Source: Colius striatus (lineage: Eukaryota > Chordata > Aves > Coliiformes > Coliidae). Taken from it: 64,000 nucleotides of DNA. Each line of letters begins with the position of its first letter. Positions within the stretch are counted from its first letter, which is position 1. The stretch covers positions 175,303,770 through 175,367,769 of the forward strand of contig NC_084759.1 in NCBI RefSeq assembly GCF_028858725.1. The letters run 5' to 3'. The position numbers and the translations under genes are program-made. Below the pieces are notes generated by a model. That model made no database searches and was not told the DNA's origin. It worked only from the letters and a program-made list of their open reading frames with translations. Of this stretch, positions 53,101-62,650 are shown in pieces.

Positions 53101-56100
53101 GTGTATAGCAAGATTGAAGAAGGGAATGATATGTCCAAGTGGAGCGTAAATTTTGATGCTTCTGAGTCCATTGGGTAGCACTCAAGCTGCTATCTGTGGC
53201 TTGGCCTCAATGTTCTCTGGAGCTGCATTAACAAATGATGGCATCCCTGTGGATGCCTCCTGCACTGGGTTCCCATTTTCCTCCCAGTAGGCATCTTTTT
53301 ACTTGAGCTGCAAAATAGAGTTGATGTTGATCACAGACCCAACCACTTTTTAAGATATGGCTTGATATTTCTTTTTATTTTTTTTCAGCACACAACACTT
53401 TGACTATGGTTTTCACAGCAAGTTCTGTGCTTTTGTGCTGAAATCAGATTTTGGGTCTTGAAATACTGTTTGCTGTACTTAAATGCTAATCTATATCCTT
53501 GTTGTGTATGAAGTACAAAGGTTCAGTGGGGCACTCAGATTTGGTAACTGAAGCATGACTTTGTTTTATTTTTATTTTTCAATTCAATATGTGTTTCTTT
53601 TCTCCCCAAGAGTCTAAGAGAATGTGTGCTAAACAAGCTACAAATTCTGGCTTAGATAAACAGTTGACTCAAATAATAAAATCAGAAAATGTCAATGCAT
53701 TGCTTAAACGCATCTGAGATACACTTTATTTATTCTATGTGCTTATAATTAGTACTTTTAAAATATTACTTTTTTTTTGTTGCCGTCTCAGTTTTTTATT
53801 TGATTATATACATCTTTTTGCCAACTTGTAGTCACTGTGAAGAAGGTTGTTAGGTGTAGAAAAAGAAATAGTCTGGTACTGGACTGTAGCGTTTTTTTTT
53901 TTTCATTTCAAGAAAGATAAAATGAAACAAAATGTGTGGAGAATTTTGCCTCAGTTACAAACATAAACCAGTTTAACAGAAATACAGAAGTGGATAGCTG
54001 TTGTGAGAGTATCTATAGAGTCAAAATATGCAGCGCTTAATGTTTTCTCCAGCATAATATAGTACTTATGGTTCAACTGCATCTGAAAATGTGACACTTG
54101 TAAAGCAGATTCATCTGTTTAGAGGACGAGGACTTTCAGTGCTTCTTAGTGTTTTGAAAAGCCTGTATTTTTAGACACTCTGTGGGACAACTCCTAATGA
54201 TCTGATTTTGAGGGGTTCAGGTGCTTAGCTATTTCTGAAAATCAGGCTGCTTTGAGTGGATTAAATGGATTATCCAGAGGGGTCAAGGTAAACAAAATCA
54301 TTATTCATTCTGTAAAAGTATTTTATTTGGCCGTATTTGGTTTTGAACCTAAATTGCTGCACTGAAGCAATGTGCCAGACGGCATATTCATGCCAGGATG
54401 TTTTTGTACCTGTTTCACTTTAAGGATTGAAGTCTGAAAGCTCAATTCTACTATCTAATTTCTGGTACCACACAACTTCCCTCAATACCTAACTTCCAGT
54501 GGTGTGTTAATTTGAACGACTAGATTCTTTAGGAGCCTGTGCCAAGCCTCTTGTGTGCTGTCAAGAGGTCCTGATTTGGGAGCCCCAGTGGGCTAGGTCT
54601 CACAGCTCCTCATTTGGAAGAATGAGAAGGAACTTGAATTTCTGGCAAGTGGCAAGAGTCCAGCTCACATCACAGTTGACATATGATGGATAAAGCTCCT
54701 CAAATAGTTGGAGGAGTTTTACTGTTGGTTAATATCTAAATTATTTGAATAGTGTATTCAGTGAAGAGTGTTTTAAACTTGAATGTATTGGACTTTGCCA
54801 TTTCTCCGTTTCACTATAGTGCCATAACTTGGGTTGACATGAGTTTCAACTTGATGACACCAAGAAATTAAAAAGAGAAAATTAATATAGTGAGCTTTTT
54901 GGTGTGCTCTTCCTCCTGACTTCCAGGACTGTGGGAGATCCTGATATGCAGCCTTGTCTCAGGCACACTGATTTTAATACTGTTAGCTAATCACTGTATC
55001 TCCTTGCTCAGTGTGGAAAGTGTCCAGTTGCTGTAGAGCATAACTTTGTTGTATCATGCCTGTCTTTCTGCCAGTGTACCCCCTTAGTTGGTCTTCAGTG
55101 ACAACTGTTCTCTGTAGGTCACTTAGGTTGCTAAGTCACCCCAAATCATTCACTTGATGTCAAAATTCTAGTTCTTTAACTTTGCAACATCTGTATTGCA
55201 TGCCCTGTGTATGTTGGATGAAATGTGGACTTTTGCGTTTAGTTTGCATTGTGTTCTTAGTGAAGCAAGTTGTAATTATTTTGGTTTTGCTCCTAAGAAG
55301 GAGTTTTGGAGATGCAGGGAGGGAGTCATGGACAAAAGGGATATCTGGAATCAATGTATCAGAATGTCTCATTTGGAAATTGCTAGTTAGCCTTTGCTTT
55401 CGGAGAGCAACAAAGTAGCTACTGATTATGTCTTTGATCATTAAGGATGCAAGTTAATTCTGCGTGCAAGCATGGGAGGTATTCTTCTGCGTGAAACTGA
55501 CTCTTTCCAGATAGCACAATTGAATTTCATGCTAAAATTCCCCTAAGTTCTCACCAATATATGACTCTGCAGCTGTGTAACAGACATAGTTTCCCAGCAT
55601 TCTACATGCTTTATCAAAAGATCGCCACTGAAATCATACAGGGTTTGCATGAATGTGTTTTTCCTGAGGCCTTTCTTTAATCTTCACTTCTATTTGACAG
55701 CTACAGCTTTAGTAACAAAAATTGGATTTTATTTAAGAGTGTTTCAAAGTTACTGAAACTGCAACCACTTTTCAAATTACTTTTAAAGGTCATTTTCGAG
55801 CTTTTCTACAATGGCTAACTAAAAATAACAATGAATCCAAAACAACCAAACTCTTGCCACATAATTACATCTTGACATTTAATCTTATGTCATTAAAAAT
55901 GATTCAGTATGTTTGTATTTGTACATCTATCTACATTTGTTTATTCTTCTATCACTGTGTTGGGTTGAGGCAAGAAGCTGTATATTCATAAGAATTGTTT
56001 TTATCAGGCAATTTTTCTGTGTGGGCTTGAATGTTTTACATGGTGAATGGAAAACACAGTTTTGACAGGTAAAAATAATATATCCTTTTTTTTTCCCTCT

Positions 56101-58969
56101 CCACTTACACATAGGGCATAATGCAAGATGTGCAATTACTTGTCATGCCTCAAGGATTTATTTCTCAATGCCCAGATCTTAATCGCAGTAAGTATATTAA
56201 TTCTTATAGCATAAAATGAAAGGTGTGCTTTGTACCTATTTTCTGTTCTACAAGGTTTCTTAAAACCTAGAGTTTCAGTATATTAGTTGTCAACTTTGAC
56301 AAGATTGAACATACTGTGAATACACATTTGGGGTTTTCTTTTGAAATTAATATACATTTTTTGTTATTCTAGCCTGCCCAACTTGTAATGACTTCCATGG
56401 ACTTGTGCAGAAAATTATGGAACTGCAAGACATTTTGGCCAAGACATCAGCTAAGGTAATGTTTACTAGGAGTCATGGCATAGGAGAAATAAGGACTGTA
56501 AAGCTTTAATTTCTGTCTTTTTAGATTGTTTGAGTATGTGTATTTCCAGATGTGCACATAGGTGTGTGCAGAACACTCCTCCATGGTACGTTAATATGTT
56601 TACATTTGTGTATCTATCCCTAGTGTCTATACATACAGATTCCCAGTTCAGAGAGCTTCTTTTTTGAATTTGTATAGAAATCTCTTAATAGTAAACAGAA
56701 TCCAAATCCCTGAGCAAGGAAAGGGCTCATAGGTATTCAAGCTCTATCTATTAGGCTAACAAGTTAATAAACCTAGAATGACGTGGGTTATTGTGCTTAT
56801 AGTGCTCATTACAGCAAGACTTATTGGCCCAAGAATTTTCCAGCCATGAGAAGGCAAAGGTGTGTTCAAATACATGCAGGTTAAGGAATTAGGAATCCAA
56901 AGCAGAATTTTCTTCTTTATTTTTTTTCCTCTAGAGTATCCCACTAAAAGCATTAATGTCTGCCAATATGCATAGACTGTCTAGTCTTCTAGTTTTAAAT
57001 GTCAGTTCTTTAGATGTCTGCAGGAACGCTGTTACCTCGGTCGTTTGATACACGAATGTTAAAAATGCCTTGGTTGAAGTGGAGAAACAATTGCTATCAT
57101 GTTGGTTCTGAGCTTTATCTCCAAGTCAGGTTGTTTGAGTGTAACCCATTAACTTTGTGTAGTTTATGTAAAGATTCTTGGTCAGTTCACACATACAGAG
57201 ATGAGGTATGGGGGCCATGCCCATCTTGACCTGTTCACTTTGTTTCACGATGTCCCTGATGTTAAAAGTGAAGTGCATTGTGTGTTGCTTCTTAATTTCC
57301 ATCTCTGAATGACTGTGTTTTTCCAAATCATATTGTGTTTGACAATAATATTTTTATTATCTTTGATTGCATTTTCCTACATGTATTGTCTTGACAATAA
57401 AGGGGACAATTTCAATTATGTTTATACTGATGTGGAAGCCACTTACAAATTCACACCCTTTTTGTGAACTCTAAATACAGTTATCCCAAGCTGAGCAGAG
57501 AATGAACAAGTTGGATCAGTGCTACTGTGAGAGGACCTGCACAATGAAAGGCATGACTTACAGAGAGTTTGAATCCTGGACAGATGGCTGTAAGAACTGC
57601 ACTTGCATGGTATGGCTACATTTTCAGTGCAGACTCGGGAACTCTAGTGTTTCCTCTGATTATGGTTTTATTCAGGCAAATAATGAGAAAACTTCCAGTT
57701 CTATGCCAGGCACGAACAACAAAATACTAGAAAAACTGTTCTAAATCTAAAGAATAGTATTAATAAATACTGTTTTCCTTTTTCAGGAGTGCCAGCATGT
57801 GTAGATCTCCTATATTTCATGTCACTGTACGCAAATGCTATGCAACATACTTATCTAATGTGCTGTTCCCAGAAACTGAGTTGCAAACAGTTTCTGTGGA
57901 AAATTAATTCCCTGCTTTTTGTTACTGTCAACACAGCCTTTTTCTTAGCAAATCACTTAATAGATCCCTTGCATCTGATTCCCTTTGGTTGCCTTTGGTT
58001 ACATCTCAATAAGTAAGAAGGTCAGGGTCATCTGCATTCTCTGTTATATCACAAATGAAAAAGATTTGTTAGGTGAATGGAAGACTCCCAAAGGCATCAC
58101 AACTCCAGAAGTGATTGCAAGTATCCTTTCAGGTACCAGATCCTGTCATTGTCCATTCATGACAGACTCATTAATTCCATTTGAAATTGTTAAATACTTA
58201 ATCCAAAGCCCATCAGAAAATGGTGCAAAGGCTCTTGTTGTCTGTACTGCACATGATTATTTTGCTGCTATCTATAATTTGCTAATTATAATAATATTTC
58301 ACCATAAGCTTAGTATAATTTTGATCTTTGTATATCTGGAGGGATACTCATTTTGCTTTCAGTTTTGTGGTTGATGAGGAGAAGGCTTAGTCCATGATAT
58401 AAAATCTGACTGATAGCTGTTTAAAATTATTTGAATTTACTGTTAAATGCATTACATATTTTGTCTCAGATTTTTCTTGTAGCTCTGATATTATTATCGT
58501 TTAGAAATGTATTGTCTCATGTAAAAATGAGAAGGCAGAGTATTGTTCTATGAGTTTGTTGTTTCACACTTATCTGTCAATTTGCTGCTGATTGGCAGAA
58601 TGTTTTATCTCCAAATAGATTTGTCTCTAAAAAAAAATAATTGTCATATCTCCAAGAGCACTTGGTACATGTCTAAAAGATTGTATGCGTGATTTTTCTA
58701 AAGGTATAGTTTATGTTCTTGTAGTTATTAAAAGAACCATGTAAAATGTCTCTTTGTTGTTAGAGAGTTCATTGCATTTAAAAATAGGGTTTTAAGATCC
58801 TTTGTTTGAGAACATCTCTGCTCCTGCTAAAAACAGCTACCCGTTAAGCACCTTTTATTCTTCTAGAACGGTACTGTGCAATGTGAGGCTTTGATTTGCC
58901 CCCTCTCTGACTGCCCACTTAACTCTGCCCTGGCGTATGTGGATGGCAAGTGCTGCAAAGAATGTCAAT
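17066..58969 (+). CDS. NELL2: NELL2, neural EGF-like protein 2 (5' part, exons 1-9 spliced)
   Basis: This is the gene-level entry; the exons are listed separately. Nine exons join to 994 nt, giving residues 1-331 and one extra base, with every junction in phase and GT-AG. The predicted protein has a signal peptide (about 1-21), a thrombospondin-N/laminin-G-like domain (about 25-228), a helical coiled-coil stretch (about 233-266) and a cysteine-rich VWC domain (about 268-331). I recognise it as NELL2 from near-identity to the vertebrate protein I know, and the residue numbering agrees with human NELL2 without gaps. The family protein is about 816 residues, so roughly 40% is here; the other VWC and six EGF-like domains lie past 64000. 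NELL2 is a secreted oligomeric glycoprotein expressed mainly in neurons, known as a Robo-family ligand in axon guidance. NELL1 is the alternative paralogue, but the sequence matches NELL2. Confidence 0.96.
17121..17282 (+). other. NELL2: Intron 1 of NELL2 (162 bp, open reading frame throughout)
   Basis: A very short GC-rich intron between exons 1 and 2. Its length is a multiple of three and it has no stop in the NELL2 frame, so unspliced RNA would still encode a NELL2 protein with 54 extra residues. The acceptor region (ACTTTTTGGGTCAG) has only a short pyrimidine run. Comparison with the family protein, which has no such insert, supports splicing here. Confidence 0.88.
17283..17411 (+). CDS. 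NELL2: NELL2 exon 2: signal cleavage region and start of the TSPN domain
   Basis: Encodes residues 19-61 (129 nt, phase 1 at both ends). It contains [15 protein letters not shown] and [13 protein letters not shown], both hallmarks of NELL proteins. N53 is in an N-G-S glycosylation sequon. The acceptor TCAG at 17282 gives the family length. A second AG six bases downstream (17288) would also be in frame and would delete two residues (Val-Ala). The donor is CAG|GTACGG. Residues such as G40 and P61 differ from the human protein, but the domain start is clear. Confidence 0.93.
17538..17648 (+). repeat. Polypyrimidine tract at the 5' end of intron 2
   Basis: About 110 nt of almost unbroken C and T, with runs of C and T of up to 8-9, immediately downstream of the CpG island. 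It is low-complexity sequence. Such tracts can bind polypyrimidine-tract proteins in RNA or adopt non-B structure, but no function is shown here. Confidence 0.6.
24178..24409 (+). mobile_element. CR1 LINE, 3' end (sense to NELL2)
   Basis: This is a typical avian CR1 3' terminus. It contains the end of ORF2 (translated ..[18 protein letters not shown]), the conserved GTTGTGGAGTCTCC and TTGGACTAGATGATCTCT blocks, and the short 3' repeat ATTCTATGATTCTATGA. It is severely 5'-truncated, as most CR1 copies are. It is more than about 90% similar over about 230 bp to the inverted copy at 41981-42209 in intron 3, so it is among the younger CR1s here. Confidence 0.95.
29648..29949 (+). mobile_element. 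CR1 LINE, 3' end (sense to NELL2)
   Basis: The copy begins near GGATGGAGCCAGGCTCTTCT, runs through the block around AAGGAAAAACTTCTTCACTAT and GTTGTGGAGTCTCC, and ends with TTCTGTGGTTCTGTGATT. All are standard CR1 3' region landmarks. It is 5'-truncated and more diverged than the copy at 24.2 kb. No target-site duplication is recognisable, which is normal for CR1. Confidence 0.93.
31234..31250. repeat. (TG)n microsatellite
   Basis: About eight uninterrupted TG units in intron 2, preceded by an A-rich run. A simple repeat, probably length-polymorphic. Confidence 0.9.
38217..38367 (+). CDS. NELL2: NELL2 exon 3: TSPN domain
   Basis: Encodes residues 62-111 plus two bases of codon 112 (151 nt, phase 1 in, phase 2 out). 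The translation includes [19 protein letters not shown] and [15 protein letters not shown], the early beta-strands of the thrombospondin-N/laminin-G-like fold. The acceptor is preceded by a long T-rich tract and the donor is CAG|GTAAGT, so both sites are strong. Skipping this exon would shift the frame. Confidence 0.97.
41730..41770. repeat. Local direct and inverted copies of a 12-bp motif (perfect hairpin)
   Basis: CACATAGAATGC occurs at 41730-41741 and again at 41758-41769. Between them GGCATTCTATG (41747-41757) is the exact reverse complement of CATAGAATGCC (41760-41770), giving an 11-bp perfect stem with a 2-nt spacer. The arrangement is typical of a replication template-switch event. 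Confidence 0.8.
41981..42470 (-). mobile_element. CR1 LINE, 3' part (antisense to NELL2)
   Basis: On the - strand this is a CR1 3' end. It starts (at its 5' side, near 42470) with CTGGGCTCCTCAGCTC, followed by the AAGATGATCAGGGGACTGGA block and the end of ORF2. It then has GTTGTGGAGTCTCC and GACTAGATGATCTCT, and ends at 41981 with a TATGATTCCA tail. The last 230 bp closely match the sense copy at 24178-24409. The two copies lie in opposite orientation on either side of exon 3. Confidence 0.95.
44895..45612 (+). mobile_element. CR1 LINE, longest copy in the window (end of ORF2 and 3' UTR)
   Basis: Translation of 44895-45167 gives the C-terminal part of CR1 ORF2, including [27 protein letters not shown] and [13 protein letters not shown] single stop follows. 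In the same frame, 45306-45503 gives [20 protein letters not shown], the last ORF2 block. The 3' end is TTCTATGATTCA. Frame is largely kept over about 600 bp. The sequence just before 44895 is open in the same frame but does not look like CR1, so the 5' truncation point is set there. Confidence 0.92.
50382..50413. repeat. Poly-C / poly-T homopolymer junction
   Basis: Fifteen C, one G and four C are followed by twelve T and then CAG. It is a low-complexity tract in intron 3 and is prone to sequencing and replication slippage. The T-run plus CAG resembles a splice acceptor, but no exon-like frame or homology follows. Confidence 0.85.
51273..51300. repeat. (TA)n(AC)n microsatellite
   Basis: An alternating pyrimidine-purine run about 28 nt long, with TA units followed by AC units. 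It sits in an AT-rich low-complexity stretch (51220-51330) and is likely polymorphic. Confidence 0.9.
51865..52038 (+). CDS. NELL2: NELL2 exon 4: core of the TSPN/laminin-G-like domain
   Basis: Completes codon 112 and encodes to residue 169 with two bases of codon 170 (174 nt, phase 2 at both ends). The translation includes [20 protein letters not shown] and [20 protein letters not shown]; the latter has the D-x-W-H/x-L motif typical of TSPN/LamG folds. The donor GTAAGT is strong. The acceptor (CATTTACGGTACAG) lacks a clear pyrimidine tract. Because the length is 3n and the phases match, skipping would remove 58 residues without a frameshift. Confidence 0.97.
52039..52144 (+). other. NELL2: Intron 4 of NELL2 (106 bp)
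   Basis: A short intron with donor GTAAGT and an acceptor preceded by a good pyrimidine tract (TTTTTTCCCCTCCTTTTCAG). It has in-frame stops directly after the donor, so retention would truncate the protein in the TSPN domain. Confidence 0.95.
52145..52241 (+). CDS. NELL2: NELL2 exon 5: late TSPN domain
   Basis: Encodes from the last base of codon 170 to residue 202 (97 nt, phase 2 in, phase 0 out). The translation [18 protein letters not shown] and [14 protein letters not shown] is characteristic of the family; the FWLGQRN segment is a conserved TSPN strand. The donor is AAG|GTATGC. A CR1 fragment begins only about 26 bp after the donor. Confidence 0.97.
52242..56114 (+). other. NELL2: Intron 5 of NELL2 (3.9 kb)
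   Basis: Begins with an old CR1 fragment (52268-52662). The remainder is AT-rich sequence with T-runs near 53770 and 53891. No exon, gene or further repeat was recognised. Confidence 0.92.
52268..52662 (+). mobile_element. Old CR1 LINE fragment beside the exon 5 donor
   Basis: The translation [14 protein letters not shown] matches the conserved CR1 ORF2 '[14 protein letters not shown]' segment. Downstream are degenerate versions of the 3' region: GATCCAGACTCTTCTCAGTAGTGCCC, a block like GATCCTGCTTGAGCAGGAGGTTGGA, and a CTGTGCTTCTGTAA tail. It is clearly more diverged than the copies in introns 2 and 3. Confidence 0.88.
56115..56187 (+). CDS. NELL2: NELL2 exon 6: end of the TSPN domain
   Basis: Encodes residues 203-226 and the first base of 227 (73 nt, phase 0 in, phase 1 out). 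The translation is [18 protein letters not shown] then CPDLNR. It is the last strand of the laminin-G-like fold; N225 begins an N-R-T glycosylation sequon completed in exon 7. The acceptor is ACACATAG and the donor GTAAGT. Confidence 0.97.
56188..56372 (+). other. NELL2: Intron 6 of NELL2 (185 bp)
   Basis: A short AT-rich intron with donor GTAAGT and acceptor TTGTTATTCTAG. No other feature was seen. Confidence 0.95.
56373..56455 (+). CDS. NELL2: NELL2 exon 7: cysteine hinge and coiled coil
   Basis: Encodes residues 227-254 (83 nt, phase 1 in, phase 0 out). The translation starts [11 protein letters not shown] and continues into [17 protein letters not shown], an amphipathic helix with hydrophobic residues at heptad spacing. 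In the thrombospondin/NELL families this region drives oligomerisation, with the C-x-x-C pair able to link chains. The donor is AAG|GTAATG. Confidence 0.97.
56456..57480 (+). other. NELL2: Intron 7 of NELL2 (1.0 kb)
   Basis: An AT-rich intron from GTAATG to AAATACAG. The acceptor has only a modest pyrimidine tract. No repeat or extra exon was recognised. Confidence 0.93.
57481..57609 (+). CDS. NELL2: NELL2 exon 8: end of the coiled coil and first half of VWC domain 1
   Basis: Encodes residues 255-297 (129 nt, phase 0 at both ends). The helix ends [13 protein letters not shown]. The VWC pattern C-Y-C-E-R-T-C (268-274), then [13 protein letters not shown] (284-296), follows with the expected cysteine spacing. 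N293 is in an N-C-T sequon. The donor is ATG|GTATGG. Because the frame remains open past the donor, read-through would add 44 residues before a stop. Confidence 0.97.
57610..58866 (+). other. NELL2: Intron 8 of NELL2 (1.26 kb)
   Basis: Starts with a 44-codon in-frame extension of exon 8 (to the TAA at 57742-57744), followed at 57762-57767 by a canonical AATAAA. It ends in an acceptor with a fair pyrimidine tract (TTTTATTCTTCTAG). An open frame at 57985-58374 has no recognisable homology. Confidence 0.93.
58867..58969 (+). CDS. NELL2: NELL2 exon 9: second half of VWC domain 1
   Basis: Encodes residues 298-331 plus the first base of codon 332 (103 nt, phase 0 in, phase 1 out). The translation [17 protein letters not shown] followed by [11 protein letters not shown] supplies the C-x-C / CCxxC ending that defines the VWC fold. 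N298 is in an N-G-T sequon. The donor is AAT|GTAAGT. This is the last NELL2 exon visible; the next must enter in phase 1. Confidence 0.97.
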
Positions 58970-60236
58970 GTAAGTTTTACTGTGGTCCTTCCTCGTAATG
59001 AATATTTTGAAATCTGTAAAGGAAATGAACCCTTCTGTAAATGTGCCAGTGAAAGAGATGGTCAGGGAATGAAATATCTGGGTTGAGGGATTGGAGAACG
59101 TAGACTTTTCTGAAATATTTTGTGAAACTGATAACCAGAATATTTTGATTTTTCAGGTTCATGTATTTTGCTTTACTTAGTTATGTTTTTTAAAGTACAG
59201 ATATTTCTGGTAAATGTTTAAAAAGAAAAGAAGTGATCTTAAAAACTTTCTGCAGACTTCTGTAGTCTATCCTTTAGACCAGACTGCTAGAAGTCACGAT
59301 TGCCTGGCATTTTTGACTGGTATTTCTTACATCTCCACTGCTAGAAGAATGTGTTTTCAACCTAATGTTGTAGTGCTAGAAATGGAGGTTCAGATTTATG
59401 ATTCTTCTCCTGTAATTAAGGGAAGAGAAAACTCACAGTAGACCCAAGAGACCGCCAAAAACCAGACACCTAGAAATGTTCTTTCACAAAAGGTCAGACA
59501 GAATTATACAGGAAAATAGTTAGAGGTAATTTAATGCTGTCATTTAAGATAGGTGATTACCTTTTGGTTTTATGGCATGTTGGTTTTGTTGAAAATAAGG
59601 CCAGAGAAGTGGAATTTTAGGTTAATCACTGTCTAGGTGCACTATATATAATATTTCCAGTTGATTGTGGACATGTATCGCATATGTGATGGTTACTTAT
59701 TTTGAGATACAGTGGAATCCATTCTTGCAATTGAGCATGAGATACGCACAGTTCTTTATTCTGTAAATGTGGAGATTTTTCTGTGTGGTTTCATCACTCT
59801 TCTACTGTATAAAACTTTTTACAGAGTATAGAGAAATATATAACTGGTTAAAATGACATGTTGTAAGATAAAATTCAGAGAGACGTTTTGTACTCCATTG
59901 ATCTTGCTCCCACAGGAGTTTATTAATATTTAATTGTGTTAGAAGTTACACAAACCATCCCATTTTATGAAACCTTATTAACTTAAGTAGATTAATTCTA
60001 ATTGAGAGGAAATGGGAATTCAAATACTTTAAAAAAATGTTACTCAGTTACACAGAATTTTTATGCATATTAAATGGCTCAGGGAATTGATAATTCAGGG
60101 ATGTGAGATGTTCAAGCCTCTATTTGAACCTTTGACCATGTTGTCAGAGTTTAAAAACCTGATCCTCTAAAGTATGTTTTTGTGATGTACCGCCTGTGAA
60201 TTGAATTGGGAATTCTCTATCCAGATGTTAATGGGG

Positions 60237-60271
60237 AAGTACTCACATCCCCATTAAGTACTCACATCCCC
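60237..60271. repeat. 16-bp direct repeat
   Basis: AAGTACTCACATCCCC is present twice, separated by ATT. It is a small local duplication in intron 9. Confidence 0.85.
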
Positions 60272-60793
60272 TAAGAAGTTGGAGGAAGTTGGGCTTATTT
60301 GGAGTCTTGACAAAAGTCAAGAAATGTCAATGAGTATGTGGACAGTGACCGTGTCATACAGCATTGCTATTTCTCCTTCTAATTAAGATACAGTTCTGGT
60401 ACAGCACACTCTGAAGTTTACCCTGATAATGCCTGTTTGATATTCTTAATATTATAAAAACCCTTTTCGCTTTCAGTGTTTTTAATTTGACACCAGTACA
60501 AATTTCAAATTGTATCTAACATGCACACATATAGCTCTCTTGACAAACTACCAGAAATATTATTAGATCAAAAAATACAAATAGAAATTGCTCTTGAAAA
60601 AAGTAATCCTCATTTCATGTAGGGTATTTAAAGTGAAATAACTTAAATTGGCTAAATCCTTGGAACCAAAGAGTGGAGAGAGTAAATTGGAGCTTCATTG
60701 ACAAGGTAGTTAAATTCCAATGGAAGAATGGAAAAAGTGGAAGTTAGAGGCAGTGGATGCTATAGAACTCTCACTTATGCTCCAGGCCAGTTT

Positions 60794-60798
60794 GGTGG
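60794..60798. other. Left target-site duplication of the solo LTR
   Basis: GGTGG immediately before the TGTGG start of the LTR matches the five bases immediately after its CA end (61578-61582). A 5-bp duplication is the length typical of ERVL-type (class III) integration. Confidence 0.7.
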
Positions 60799-61577
60799 TG
60801 TGGTGGTTTAGCCCTGGCTGGGTGCCAGATGCTCACCAAGTCATAATATCACTCCTCCTTCTACACTGGACAAGAGAGAGAGAAATATAATAAGAGGTTT
60901 GTGAGTTGAGATAAGGACAGGGAGATCACTCAGCAATTAGCATCATGGGCAAAACAGACTCAACCCGGGGAGAAAAAGTATGATTTATTAATAAACCATC
61001 AAAACAGGGAGATGAGAAACAAAACTGAATCCTAAAACACCTCCTCCCACCCCTCCTTTTTCCCAGGATGACTCTCCTTCCTCACCCCCAGCAGTGCAAG
61101 GGATAGGGGATGGGGGTTGCGGTCAGTTCATTACAGATGGACTTTGCTGCTGTTTTTTCTTGGGGAGGCCTCCTCACAATTCCCACTGCTACAGTGTGGG
61201 GTCCCTCCCCACAGGAGACAGTTCTTCATGAACTTCTCCAGCGTGGGTCCTTCCCATGGGCTGCAGTTCTTCATGATCTACTCCAGAATAGGGCTTCACA
61301 TGGGGGCAGCTCTTCACACCCTGCCCCTACGTTAGTCATCCACTGGGAGAACGGTCCTTTACGTATCGACTGGTCCAGCCTAAGTCCCTCACAGGATCAC
61401 AAGTCCTGACAGTAAACCTGCTCTGGCGTGGGCTCCTCTCTCCCCACAGGCTCCAGGTCCTGCCAGGAACTTACTCCAACAGAGGCTTCCCAGGAAGTCA
61501 CAGCCCCTTTCAGGCATCCACCTGCTCTGTGGGGTCCCCGCCCCCTAAAAAAACCTGACCCAGGAAAAACCACTACA
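60799..61577. mobile_element. Solo LTR of an avian endogenous retrovirus (779 bp)
   Basis: The element starts TGTGGTGGTTTAGCCCTGGC and ends AAAAACCACTACA. The two ends are imperfect inverted repeats of about 24 bp bounded by TG...CA, as in retroviral LTRs, and are flanked by the 5-bp duplication GGTGG. No gag, pol or env sequence lies beside it, so it is a solo LTR left by recombination between two LTRs. Inside are degenerate tandem units of about 45 bp (61190-61320, around GTTCTTCATG). The start sequence matches, from memory, the reverse complement of a repeat end abundant in many bird genomes, so the original transcriptional sense may be the - strand. An open frame at 61110-61409 runs through the tandem units and is not a viral gene. 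Confidence 0.85.
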
Positions 61578-61582
61578 GGTGG
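61578..61582. other. Right target-site duplication of the solo LTR
   Basis: GGTGG directly follows the CA terminus of the LTR and equals the five bases at 60794-60798, fixing both ends of the insertion. Confidence 0.7.
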
Positions 61583-62650
61583 AAATGCTGAGTTGTCACT
61601 ATGCTCTTATGTATGTGTCATCTATATCCTTTCTTCTTGGTTTCTTCAGCTCAAGGTCTGAACTGATTGAGGTCAATGTGCTCAGTGACCATGGCTTTTG
61701 CTCAAGCAGTCAGAGCTGAATTCCTCCATTTAGATAGGTTCTGAGAATAATACTTGGTTTCAATTCTTAGAACAGCATCAGAGGATGTAGCATCTGACTG
61801 GATTATGTAGAGTGAACACAGATGGCTTATAATTGGGAAAACAGCTAATTAGGATATCTTGCTCAAGGAGCCACTATCCCTAGTATTGGACAATCAAATA
61901 TAAATGCCGAGAAAAAGTGATACCTAATACGCTGCTCTTTAGCTGGGTTTAGTATTTCTATCAAGACAGAACATATATGGCTATCTCCGTTTCCTTCCTG
62001 GTGTTTGTCGTACCTTGTACCAGATGATGGATTGTTTCTTTTTTAGAACTGCTCAGGCAGTGGTAACTGTGGCAGCCTTGTGGCTGTCTCTGCCACCAAG
62101 TCAGAGTGCTTTTTCTTCCTTCTTTCCTTCCTGCTTGCTTTCTTTGGACTTTCTCTCTTCTGTTGATCTGTTTTCTGATGGTGTTTGAACACAGTCACCA
62201 AAAATGAAAGGAGCAGTCTGTGATTTAATGACAGATGGCATAGAAAAGTGAAACTGTGAAGCACTTAAGGCTTTTACAGTGAACAGCAAGCAGGCTTTCC
62301 AGGTGTGGGGTTTTGTTGTTGTTGATGATTTTATTTGTTTATTTTTTGTTCTTTTTTCCCCTTTGAGTAACGAAGGATGGATTCATTCTACGTGGCTTTG
62401 TGCATGTAGAGTTTGGGAATGTAATCTGAAGTGGCTTCACTTTTACTAGTAAATAAAACAGAGCAGCCACAGTCCTGTGGTCTTGGATCTAGCTAGCACC
62501 TATGGCTCACATCTACATGGCTAAACTCTTTTCCACTTCCTCCCCAACCAGAGTATCTGCTTCCAGATGACTGGGAATGGCCTCTGATCAGTGCTATCCC
62601 CCTAGCCTTGCCTGGCTCTGCTTCAAAACAGGTTGCCTGGCACAGGCAAA

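Noticed and set aside
61110..61409. 99-codon open frame in intron 9 with a repeated peptide pattern
   Set aside because: It runs through the tandem units of the solo LTR. The repeated residues reflect the DNA repeat, not a viral or host protein.
62030..62060. Acceptor-like TTTTTTTAG at about 62045, tested as NELL2 exon 10
   Set aside because: Joined in phase 1 it yields an immediate stop and no VWC cysteine pattern.
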